Shown in pieces: positions 1 through 10,570 of a stretch of 64,000 bases of DNA. Under the pieces are notes generated by a model. That model was not told where the DNA came from and made no database searches. It saw nothing but the letters and a program-made list of their open reading frames with translations. Made by a program: the position numbers and the translations under genes. How positions within the stretch are numbered: the stretch's first letter is position 1; each line of letters opens with the position of its first letter. Source of the DNA: Leucaena leucocephala (taxonomy: Eukaryota > Streptophyta > Magnoliopsida > Fabales > Fabaceae); assembly GCA_037074615.1 (NCBI GenBank), contig CM073569.1, forward strand, positions 4,160,001-4,224,000. Direction: 5' to 3'.

Positions 1-486
1 CTTTTCCTTCTTATCATCACCATACTCCATCTCTACTTTTGTTGCTTTTCATATCAGAATCAAATCTCCAATCTCAACTTTCACAGAGAGCTCTCATTTG
101 CTTTTTCTACAATCAAGTTAGTTAGTCTAACTGATTTAAGTGACCTAATTATTATTAGCAGTCTTCAACAATTTGCAAAGAATATAACAAACAGGTCCTC
201 TCTTGGTGACCACAGTTTGACAGAATCTGGAAATCAAAAGAATTTCTCAATACTAGTGTTGTTGACAATTATTCAAGCCAGGAAAATAGCAGAAAATGAA
301 AAGGTGGGAAATGGACAGATCCAAAGAAAAGCAAACAAGTTGGTGGCATATTCAGCATAACTCATATAGTCTATATATCCGTCTAGGTTCACTTGTGCTA
401 CACTTTAATTTCTGCTTTGTGGGGTTGCTTTTCTTCGGTGCTCTCAAGCATTCCATCATATAAACAAAACTCATGTATCTCAGAAC

Positions 487-494
487 TATAAATA
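487..494 (+). promoter_or_regulatory. TATA box of MIR395 copy 1
   Basis: TATAAATA lies about 57 bases before the foldback. The motif at 473-480 (ATGTATCT) fits the EIN3/EIL-type site AYGWAYCT and stands just upstream. Both elements are altered at the matching place in copy 2. Confidence 0.7.
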
Positions 495-550
495 CGACCT
501 GTTGGTTTATGTTTTCCTCACCAACAAGTCTTCGAAAACCCTAAGAAATG

Positions 551-648
551 ATCATCAGGTGAACCCTAGAGTTCCCCATGAACACTTCACTGTGGCCTCT
601 CATTACCTCACTGAAGTGTTTGGGGGAACTCTTGATGCCACTTGATAC
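551..648 (+). ncRNA. MIR395: miR395 precursor, copy 1
   Basis: The mature miRNA is read directly on the 3' arm at 611-631 and is identical to the canonical plant miR395, CTGAAGTGTTTGGGGGAACTC as DNA. The star arm at 569-590 pairs with it apart from a small bulge, and the arms extend outward through the AGGTGAACCC and GCCACTTGAT blocks. The loop is short, about 20 bases. miR395 is induced by sulfate starvation through SLIM1/EIL3 and cleaves transcripts of ATP sulfurylases and a low-affinity sulfate transporter (established for the family). A TATA box lies about 57 bases upstream of the foldback. Of the three copies this one has the most intact promoter and the canonical mature sequence. Confidence 0.95.
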
Positions 649-2064
649 TTCAAATACAGATTGTTATATATATATATATCCCATCACCCCTTCCAAAAAT
701 AATTTACCCTCAGTTTCTCTTACTCGATCGTTTTGGTAAGTACTTTGTAATTCATGTATTTGAGCATACTATACATATATATATATATATTCAAATTCTT
801 GGTTCTGTTAATTTAATGTGTTTAGCTACGCTATCCTCAACGTAAAATGGCTTAGGATGTATGTGCTCGTATGGTCTGAGTGGAAAGTGATTGCAATGAT
901 GGAACACAGCCTAAAAGGAAGTTGCTCAATGTAACTAGAAGCCTCCTTGAGAGGGACTGGTCTGCTTCTGTAGCGGTTTCCTCTGTTGACAGCATCCGGC
1001 CACACGATAGAATGCTGTGGCACTCCCCAGGTTTAAACGAATCACGTTCTCACAGGAGGGGAAGTCGTCAGATTTCAATGGCGTTAACCCTTTGTCGTGC
1101 AATGTGAGACTTCTTTTGACCCACACAAAGACTACAAAATGCTTATGGGAGGAGAAGGGGGTAGCTGATCTAGTCTGCAAAGGAAGCTCTTGCAGCAGCC
1201 GCTTGAATGGCCTTTGTTTAGTTCTGTTACACAATTTCTTAGCTCAATTTTCCGTAGAGACATGCAGCTTATGCTTAGTGTTCTGTAGTTCCTTTTTCCT
1301 TTCTCCAGTGTCAAAGAAACAAATTAGGATCAAGAACAATTATTCAACTCATCATGAGAGTTACCTTTTAGATAATCTCTAAATCTTCAATTTTGCTTTA
1401 GTTCACAAACATTGAGTTTATCACCGTATAACTAGTTTGATTCATATATATTCCTTCTTATATATCAGGTTAGCTGTTTGGTAGCGTTTTTTATCGAGCA
1501 TTTCATGTCAAATATCTATAGATGTGGGCAATAGCTATTTAACCCAACAATATTTGTTAAGTCAATTCCAATTTTTCTACCAACAAGCGTATGTCTTATA
1601 TAGTGGAAGGGGTACCATTTTGGACAGTAGGATTTTGATCTTTTTGGGTGTCAAATAAATTTTTCTAGGAGTGGTGATAATTTATCTAAAAAATAGACAT
1701 ATCAAGCTTTTTAGGGAATCCTATTTTATAATTTCTAGATATCTATGTTTCCTATGATTATAGCTATTTAAATATAAAATGAATACAGAAAATATTTTTA
1801 AAGAATTATTCCTAATTGAAGCCCAACAATACTTGAATATAATTTAACAGTAGTAACAAATATCATATATCTATGTCAAAAGAAAATCAATTTTCTTGCC
1901 GAAAAATTTGATAATAGTTAATGTGAAAGTGTATTTTGTTCAAATGAAAGTTATGAATTTTGGTTTAGAACTTTCCCTTATTTTCTTCTCTCTTATTTCT
2001 TTAGAGATATTGATTCACACGCACATATAAACCTCTAATTAGAGAAAGCACTTGATATTATATA

Positions 2065-2296
2065 CTCCTTCGGTCTTTAATATAAAAGACATATTTAATT
2101 AATTTAATTAAATTAAAAAAGTTAATTAATATGTAATATTTTATCTAAACCACCATAACCATATTTCTTAATTCCTTCACTCCCTCTCTTGTTTGATTAT
2201 TTTGAAGGAATTTTAATAGGGGTAATTTGAAAAAAAAATAGATAAATATAAAAATTAAGTCTTATATTTAAGGTCATATATTAAAGACCAAAAGAG
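2065..2296. mobile_element. Stowaway-like MITE
   Basis: Short AT-rich element with terminal inverted repeats. The left end reads CTCCTTCGGTCTTTAATATA and the right end reads as its near reverse complement. A TA dinucleotide flanks both ends, as expected for Tc1/mariner-derived Stowaway elements. Length is 232 bases with no coding capacity. Similar ends containing TTAATATAAG recur at about 11726 and 22567. Confidence 0.65.
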
Positions 2297-3440
2297 TAGT
2301 AGTTATGACAATGAGTTGATCATAGAACAAACTACTTTCAAATTATGAATATAAAAGGCTACTTACTTTTTTCTATAATATTTAGTTGATCATATTATCA
2401 GCTATCAAGTTTTAAAGTCCATGGCTGTTCTCCTAGAATATATAAATGTCAATCACTATTGAAGAAATATTTGCTCAATTTTGACAAATGAATCAAAATA
2501 ATTTCTTACTTGTTATACGGTGATATATCTTTGGAGTGCATTTATATCTGCTTTTCAATCAAAATAGGATTTTGTTTTCATTGTTACTTTAAGTGGAATT
2601 GCAACTATTCACATTTTAGAGGAAACAACACAACTCATAGATGACTGTCCTTGCATATACATACATATATATATATATAACAGAAGATATAACGAATTGA
2701 AGTTAATTAATAAGGACGAGGCTCCTACAGTTCACAAATAATATTGCTTCAGTGCTCTTGGCCATAAACTACAAGACATTATTCTTAATGTGCATAATTC
2801 TAACCATCCACTCTTCCTTTTGGTGGCTTTTCTTTTGTAATGGGAGATTTTTCTGAAAGGCTCAAGCGTTAAAATTGCGTATATTTTCTTCAATCAATAT
2901 ATATAGTTACTATATATGACATTATGCTAACGTAATTACTATATATAGTTCGATTTAAAAATAGGTGATCTTATTGTAAAGTGGATACTGAAATTCCTAT
3001 TGATCTTCGTATTACAGAGTTTTCGTATATAATTTAGAACTTTAACAAATCTCAGTTCCATTAAACTCCAACCATATGGATGCCACAAGAGGGGATCGAT
3101 CTCTAGATAATAAGTCAAATTTGTATTCTGAATGAACACAAGGCCCACAAACACGCTTGCAAGAAAATACTGATCAAATTCTTATTCAGCTAAATAACTC
3201 CAAGAAGTTATACATACAAGAAGATTTTAAATAGACAAAGCAAGAAAAAAAAAAGCCTAGAAGAATCCCTTTCATTTAAATGAGAGGGATCATAGAATCT
3301 ATCCTAATAAAAAAATAAGGAGTTAAGGACACAGTAAAAAGTAAAAAATAAGAAACTTTCTTAACATTATAAAGCCTTCAAACCACTTATCTTTTGGATG
3401 CCATTTAGGACTTCATTGGTAATTAACTTGGATGATTATT

Positions 3441-6400
3441 TCAAGAACAAGACTATATATGTAGGGAAGAATGAAGATATATATACTTAATGAAACTTAA
3501 GCATATTCTTTTCATTTATAATCAAATCTTCACCCTCAAATCATTTCACAGCTGAGCTCTCCTTTGCTTTTTCTGCAATCAAATTAGTCTAATTGATGCT
3601 TAATTAAGTGACCTAATTATTAACATTCTTCAACAATTTGCAAAGAATATAATAGTTCCTCTCTTGGTGACCACAGTTTGACATATATATACTAGAATCT
3701 GGAAATCAAAGGAATTTCTTAATACTATACTGTTGATACTTACTGAAGCCAAGAATATAGAAGAAAATGAAAAGGTGGGAAAATGGACAGATCGAAAGGA
3801 AAGAAATATCTGACACTAATATTCTCAAGTTGGTGGCATATATATTCAACATAATTCATGTAGTCTATACATCCGTCCAGGTTCACCTGTGCCTCACTTT
3901 CTGCTTTGTGGAGTTGCTTTTCCTTCGGTGCGCTCAAGCATTCCAACGTATAAACAAAACATATGTATATCTCCTCAGAACTGTAAACATGACATGTTAG
4001 GGTATGTCTTCAAAAACCCTAAGAAATCTGGTGAACCCTAGAGTTCCCACGTACACTTCACTGTGGCCTCTCATTGCCTCACTGAAGTGTTTGGGGCAAC
4101 TCTTGATCCCACTTGATACTTGAATTACAGATTGTTATATATATATATATATAAAACCATCACCCCTTCCAAGAATAGTTTACCCTCAATTTCTCGTACT
4201 CGTTTGATAAATTCTTAGTAATTCATGGATTTGAGCATATATATATATATATATTCAAATTCTTGGTTATATATGTTAATTTAATGGTTTTAGCTACGCT
4301 ATCCTAAACTTAAGATGACTAAGGATCTAGGTGCTCGTATCGTATGACTGAAATGATGGAACGTAACATGGCCCGAAAGAAGTTGCTCAATGGAAATGGA
4401 AGCCTTCTTCGAGTCATGCCTAAGGACACCAATCTCGTTTGCAAAGGAAGCTCTTGCAGCAGCTGCTTCAATGGCTTTTTTTTTTTAGTTCTGTTTCACA
4501 ATTTCCTAGCCCAATTTTCCATATATAGAGACATGTTCTGTAGTTTCTTTTTTCCTTTCTTCATTATCAAAGAAACAAAATGTACAGTAAAGAACAATGC
4601 AACTCATCATGAGATTCACCTTTCTTAGATACTCTCTAAATCTTCAATCTTGAAAGGAGTTAGTTCTGCTTAAGCACAAGATTTTAAATTTGAGTCTATA
4701 TAATTTCAGAAAATACCTTTAGAATATGGAAGACAACATAATTGGATATCAAATAACTATATAAAAAAATCAATTTAATTTCTTGCTCAAAAATTTGATA
4801 ATAATGTGAAATCAAATGAAATTTATGAATTTTGGGTTAGAACTTTCTTTGATGTGCTTACTCCATATATACTCTTCTCTCCTATAATATGACAATATGA
4901 GCTGATATATCATAGAACAGATTATAACAAATTAGGTCCTTTTAAATTATATATGAACATAAAAGGCTACTTACTTTCGATTACTATTGAACAACTATTT
5001 GCTCATGATCAAATGTTAAACTCAATGTTGACAAATGAATCAAAATAATTTCTTATTTGTTATTTCGGTGGTACAGGTATATCTGTGAAATACATTACTC
5101 TATATCGATCTTCGTATTACAGGGCTTCCAAGTGATGCAATATTAACACCAACTCTTAGGTTTTTGAGTTATTTTTGGAACATTTCAGAGAAAACAAATC
5201 AATAATAAAAATGTTTAAATATATTACTTGTATGGTGAAATATATGATATATGTATATGTTAAATCTATATTTTATCATATTATTTTATATTTATTTTAC
5301 ATAATTTATCATATTTAATAGGTATTATTGTAGTAGTTTTACTCATTTTGTATTTTAATTGATTATATGAATATCCTTTTATTATATTTTTCTTGATTTT
5401 ATTATTTTTCTTGATTTGTATAAAAGTATTTTACTTTTATATATTTCAGTATCATATACACAAACACCTAAAAATGAGAAGAAGGCGAACAATACAACTA
5501 GAACTTGAAAAAAATTTCAGCTCGTCCTTAGAACCCCAATCATGGATCTCACAAGAGGTGATGAATATAATTAGAACTGAAATTCTTATTCAACTAAATA
5601 ACTTCAAAAAGTGATACATACGAGGAGATTTTTAATAGACAAAACAAATAAACACCTAGAAGAATCCTTTTAATAAATGAGAAGGATCATAGAATCTCAT
5701 CCATAGAAGGATCTTGTTTGACTATTTTCCTGATTAATTCATGGATGAATTAAGTAAGTCTTTAACTTCAAAAAATGATTATTAAAAATTAGAAATTAAA
5801 CTAAAGCTTTTGTCTATTGACCATAAAAATAGGAAACTGTCAAAATAAGAAAAAACAATGAATTAAGGACACAATAAAGACTACAAAATAAGGACCATTT
5901 TGAACATTCTAAAGTCTTCAAACATGCCACTTTATCTATTCTTCTTGAGCCTCTTCTTGGCACTAATAATCTTGAACTTGAGCTTCCTACCTTATAATAA
6001 ATTTAGTGCATGTTTGGACTTATTCTTTTGGATGACTTGGTCGTCGCCTTGATGATCTTAGATGTCATTTAGGACTATTAATTAGCTGCCAACTTGGATA
6101 CCCTACGAGTTTATATGTATCAAGTTTTCTGCTCCATAAATAGAGAGTAATGTTTTTACTAATTTTCCAGCATAAGTAATAGACTGTTGTAGGGAGACTT
6201 ACATAAGCCCAAAATTCAAATTTAATCTATAATTTACAATTCGAATAATTACAAAAATTAAGCTGCTGCTTTTTCGCTTTTGAATTCCCTTCCCATATCC
6301 GAGTTCGTTGAAGTGATATCCTTTTCATTTGCAGACTGTTCCTCAGGTCCATCTATCAAACAAAAGTGACAGACAAATAAAAAAATCATTGATTATATAT

Positions 6401-6477
6401 ATACGAGCAAAATGCACACACAGAAGCACAGAGTTTGGCACTTTGAATCTGAGTTTATAAAGCAGCACAGTGATTTT
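3441..6477 (+). repeat. Tandem segment unit B (MIR395 array)
   Basis: Second unit of the array, about 3.0 kb, colinear with unit A over the flanks listed there. It contains the altered MIR395 copy 2. The stretch 4640-6477 is AT-rich and I see no gene in it; the open frame at 5393-5614 has no recognisable homology and lies partly in a block shared with unit A. Confidence 0.75.
4025..4120 (+). ncRNA. MIR395: miR395 precursor, copy 2 (altered, possibly decaying)
   Basis: The foldback matches copy 1, but the mature position 4082-4102 reads CTGAAGTGTTTGGGGCAACTC, a G-to-C change at miRNA position 16. The star arm at 4041-4061 also changes and does not restore pairing there, so the duplex has more mismatches than in copy 1. 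The position that is TATAAATA in copy 1 reads TGTAAACA here (3982-3989), so the core promoter is probably lost. It may be a non-expressed relic or a diverged isoform with altered target choice; small-RNA reads would decide. Neighbours are copies 1 and 3 in the same orientation. Confidence 0.8.
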
Positions 6478-6867
6478 AAGAACAAGACTATATATATAGT
6501 GAAGAATGAAGATATATATATACACACACACTTAACTGAAACTTCATCTTAATTAATGTTGGAGTTGTAGAGTAAGATGTCAAATGGCAATAGAACACAT
6601 TCCCTTCAATCCTTTTCCTTCATATACATGTATCTACAGTACACCCTACTTTTGTTTTCATTTCATATCAGAATCAAATCTTCACCCTCCACCGTTTCAG
6701 TGATCTCTCCTTTGATTTTTCTTGTCGTAAATTGTAGTTAGTTAATTAACTGACTGCTGCGTAACGAATTAGTCTCATACAATTTGCAGGGAATATATAG
6801 GTACTTAGTGACCACAGTTTGACATGCCAGAGAATCTGGAAATCAAAAGATATTTTATGTTTGTAAG

Positions 6868-7299
6868 TGTTGTAAAATGGCCTGATTAGGCCCAAACCCA
6901 TTAGAGATTAGGGTCTTTATGAAAATAATAGAGTGAGTGGGGTATATATACGTAATATACCCCTTATGAGGTAAATGGGAATTGTTCCATCAGTTTTTAG
7001 GGAGGAAAACGTGGGAGGAGTGGACAGTGAATATAGATCCCACTCCCCCTTCTCATGCAGAATACATGTACAGAAAAGAGACTGATTTTGGGTTAGTGGT
7101 CCTCTCTTTGTCTTCTGCCTGTTCTCTCTGTATTTTAGTGAAACAAAACTTCACCGTGCACATCCTTTCACTTTTCTCTCCTTCCGTATTATTTGCTGCG
7201 AAACTTAACTAGAAATCTGTAAGGGTGCTTCGGTTTCGTGTAGGTACTCAGTGAGTTAATGAGTTAGAAGTGGATTCTAAATATGCCCAAAACCCTACA
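6868..7299. mobile_element. Solo-LTR-like insertion in MIR395 unit C
   Basis: A block of 432 bases present only in unit C. It starts TGTTGTAAAATGG and ends CCCTACA, so it has the TG...CA ends of an LTR. It is flanked by GTAAG on the left and ATAAG on the right, a near-perfect 5-bp duplication. Units A and B run straight through the equivalent point. No gag or pol frame is present, so a solo LTR is the simplest reading. It sits about 300 bases upstream of the copy 3 hairpin. Confidence 0.55.
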
Positions 7300-7532
7300 A
7301 TAAGTGAGGCCAAGGAATAGAAGAAAATAAAAAGGTACGAAAATGGACAGATCGAAAGAAAAGCAAACTAATTATATGAGATTCTTTTGTTGGTGGCATT
7401 CCTCATTTAGTCTAAAATCCGTCCAGGTTCACTTGGGCTTTATGGTGATGCTGATGCTTTTCTTCGGTGCTCAAACATTCGATGATCCTATAATTAATTA
7501 AACATCACACGTACGTACGATTATCAGAAGTA

Positions 7533-7542
7533 TATATAAATA
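7533..7542 (+). promoter_or_regulatory. TATA box of MIR395 copy 3
   Basis: TATATAAATA lies about 55 bases before the foldback, at the same relative place as in copy 1. Confidence 0.65.
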
Positions 7543-7597
7543 CCATGCGTTGGTGTGTGTGTTTACTTACCAAGAAGACTTGAAAACCCTAAGAGAT

Positions 7598-7712
7598 GAT
7601 CAGGTGAGCCCTAGAGTTCCCCATAAACACTTCACTGCGGCCTCTTCTTTCAGACAATCAGTTTAACCTCTCACTGAAGTGTTTGGGGGAACTCTTGATG
7701 TCACTTGATATA
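7598..7712 (+). ncRNA. MIR395: miR395 precursor, copy 3
   Basis: The mature sequence at 7674-7694 on the 3' arm is the canonical miR395, identical to copy 1. The star arm begins at 7614. The loop is about 20 bases longer than in copies 1 and 2, with an added CTTTCAGACAATCAG-like stretch. The TATA box is intact. Function is as for copy 1, repression of sulfate assimilation and sulfate transport targets. Clustering of MIR395 genes is known from other plants. Confidence 0.95.
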
Positions 7713-7910
7713 TGAAATACAGATTACTTGCTCATATCACCTGCTCTTACATTGTTTGATATACTTGCCTTCTTATGGATTTAATGCTCTTAATTTCCAA
7801 CGCTTTTCATTGTATAGTGAACTGGTGAATCAGTGCAGTCTGATAAAGAGTTTTGACGTGCCAATCAGGTTAGATTTTATATTTGTTTTCACCTCATGCT
7901 ATGCTTGAAA

Positions 7911-10570
7911 TAATATCGCTTAAAGAGTATTTAGAAAGATATTTACTAATCGCCCACTAAAATAAAGTCTTATATCGACAATAAAATTTAAACTCATAAT
8001 TTTATAGGTCCTTATATCAAATGAAAGTTAGTATTTTTTGTAAGTAAATGGATAAAATTGTATCAATTTAAATATTTTAGGGTACTGGTCGTACCTCTAA
8101 AATTAATTCAAGATGCAATTTTTTAGGATGCTAGTCGTACCTCTAAAATTAGTTCAAAATACTAATTATACCTTTAAATATTTTAACGTGTTAATTACTT
8201 CTCCAAAAATATTTTAGAGTGTTGGATATATTTTTACCCTTTTATTTATCCTAAATAAATTAATTAGCCGTTTCATGTTATGAGACTATTGTTTCTATGT
8301 TGCTACTGTATAGTTATTTCGAAAGGCACAAAAGATGATAAATATTGTATTGTATATATTAATTAACTTCCATCAATCAAATTATGATCATGTTCGTACG
8401 TCAATGACAACGGAAGGCCTAAAATAGTTCTTTAATATTGTCTCCTTTTCTTTTTTTTTTGTTAGGATAAATATTGTATTCCGTTAATAGATTATTTTCT
8501 TTTAACTTACTAAAAGTAATTAAAAGATGGACCCTTTTTCAGTAAAGGCCCTTCTTAATTAATTAGATTTGTTATACACATAGATAGCAGCTCCAACATT
8601 TGAATTTATTATACATTATTTATTTAGGCTTAATTTTGTTGGTATTTTCAGTTTATTATACATTAATTATTTATTAAGTCTTATTCGATCCGTCCGACAT
8701 ATATAGAATTTCCCATATCAACTCTGCCACTCAACTTGCACATCCCAACAATTAAACTTTTTCAAATAGTGTTAAGACAAAATTTGCACAAATAAAATGC
8801 ATGGGGATTATTATATTAAAATAATAAAACTAATTATCACAAAGTTAAGAGACAATAAAGGTATTTTTGCTTATATGGGGGTGTGTGTGTGTGTGTTGTC
8901 CATATTTATTCCAACGTCAAACAACTTGCTTAATGTTTACCTAGGAATCTCGGGAAATCTTTTACGGTGGAGAATATGGCTGTAACGTTGTATAAAAAAA
9001 AATTCAAAAGATGATACCAAAAACTAATATATAATTAGTTAAGTGGTATAAGGTACCGCTTAGATCTCTAGAGATATTGAGTTCGATTTTTAAAGAAGAT
9101 ACTTATACTGTGAGGGGTAATCACAAACTCTAAAATTAGAATAATTCGGTTAATATTATAAAAAAAAATTATACCAAAAAACATATTACAAAAGAAGATT
9201 AAAAATAAAAACAAAAGTGTCAGCCACAATAGAGGATCTCTACTCCTTTTAGAATGTGAACCATTTTGATATTCCATAATATAATCCGTAGAGTCTGTTT
9301 AAGTCTGAAGACGTTTTTCAAAAAATGATTAAGACAATACATAATTAAAAGGGAATTATAAGGAGATTCTAAATAAGAGATTTAATTATACAAAAATTTG
9401 AATGACAATTGAAGAGCTAATAATGATAAATTTTAATATAAAAATTAATAATAAATTTATGTTATTTAAGTTTTTTATAATTAAATTTTTTTTTAAATTT
9501 TATTATAATTCCCTTTATAATTAAGTGTCAACCTCTGTTGCCACACAAGGGAACGGCTTCAATGCCTCGACAACCTTAAAAAAAAAAACAGAGAGAGAAA
9601 GAGAGCCCACAAAATCCATTCAACACACCTCGATTTCTCAGTAGCTTCTTTCTCTTTTACGTATATAATAATGGGAGAATTATTATGAGCTCCCATAAGG
9701 ATTTAGGTTATTTTTTTATGGCGAAAAAAGTGAAGAGAAAATATGCGTAAGAAATACTATAAAAAAATATTTTTAAAATAATAAAAAAAATTATTATTTT
9801 AAAATTTTTTTCCTCCTAGTATCTTCTTTTTCTTTTAATTTTTTTCCTATCAAAAACATAGGATTAATGACCAAAAATTTTAAGTGGATAACTAATTAAT
9901 TAGGTTATTTATTTAAAACCTCATAATAATTTCTCTATAAGAATGTGTCCGACTCTATCTATGTAAAAATTAGATATCTAATTTATAAAGATTAATAAAA
10001 TTAGTTAAGTTAATTATTTATAAAAAATATATATTAATTTATTTAAAATATCTATTTAATTATTTACATTGAATAGTACTTTTTTTGCTAAAAAAATGAT
10101 TAATAGGTGCAATTAATAGTAAAAAATTTAAAAAATTATAAATTTAAAAAATAAAATATACGGAAATATTATATTTAAAAAAAATAAACTTTTTTACTTA
10201 TACGAGTTGTTACACTTAGAATCTACGATGGTCTATAAAGGGTGATTAGGAGTCTTGTGATCATAATCTTAATTAATTGCACCCATGATACGGGCCAGAT
10301 TAGAATGCGAAGTGGCGACCTGCAACCATCCAATTAATTATGTCACTTGGTTTATATCGCTGAAAAAGTTTCCATTTTTTTTGTATTCACACCAGTACAA
10401 GAGACCCCCACAAACAGTTCTCTCTCTTAGTCCACTTCACCATACCAGCTACAACTAAGCAACTAAATTATTTTTTTTCCCCAGGCTCTGGATTCTCAAG
10501 TTGAAACTTTAAATAACCCACTTTGGATCTTTTTTTGGTCTGTGGAGCTTAGTTCTCAAAAGGAATAATC
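7911..10570. other. AT-rich spacer without recognised genes
   Basis: No convincing coding exon, RNA gene or complete transposon seen. It contains poly-A/T runs, a short GT run near 8881-8896 and scattered short open frames without homology. The last 150 bases have a pyrimidine-rich leader-like stretch (near 10395-10490) before the kinase start codon and probably hold its promoter and 5' UTR. Confidence 0.6.

Larger units (their letters stand above)
1..3440 (+). repeat. Tandem segment unit A (MIR395 array)
   Basis: First, left-truncated unit of a tandem segmental duplication. Blocks shared with units B and C include the stretch near 60-110 (also near 3520 and 6665), the stretch near 295-330 just upstream of the hairpin (also near 3766 and 7327), and the MIR395 hairpin itself. 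Downstream blocks near 1165-1215 recur at 4434-4475, and blocks near 3000-3240 recur at 5107-5640. The junction sequence near 3436-3465 recurs near 6471-6500, which sets the unit borders. Outside the hairpin I see no protein gene; the open frames are short and not shared between units. Confidence 0.8.
6478..7735 (+). repeat. Tandem segment unit C (MIR395 array)
   Basis: Third unit. It starts with the junction block seen at 3436-3465 and is recognisable to about 7735, just past the hairpin. It is shorter than units A and B downstream, but contains an extra 432-base LTR-like insertion between its upstream flank and the hairpin. Confidence 0.75.
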
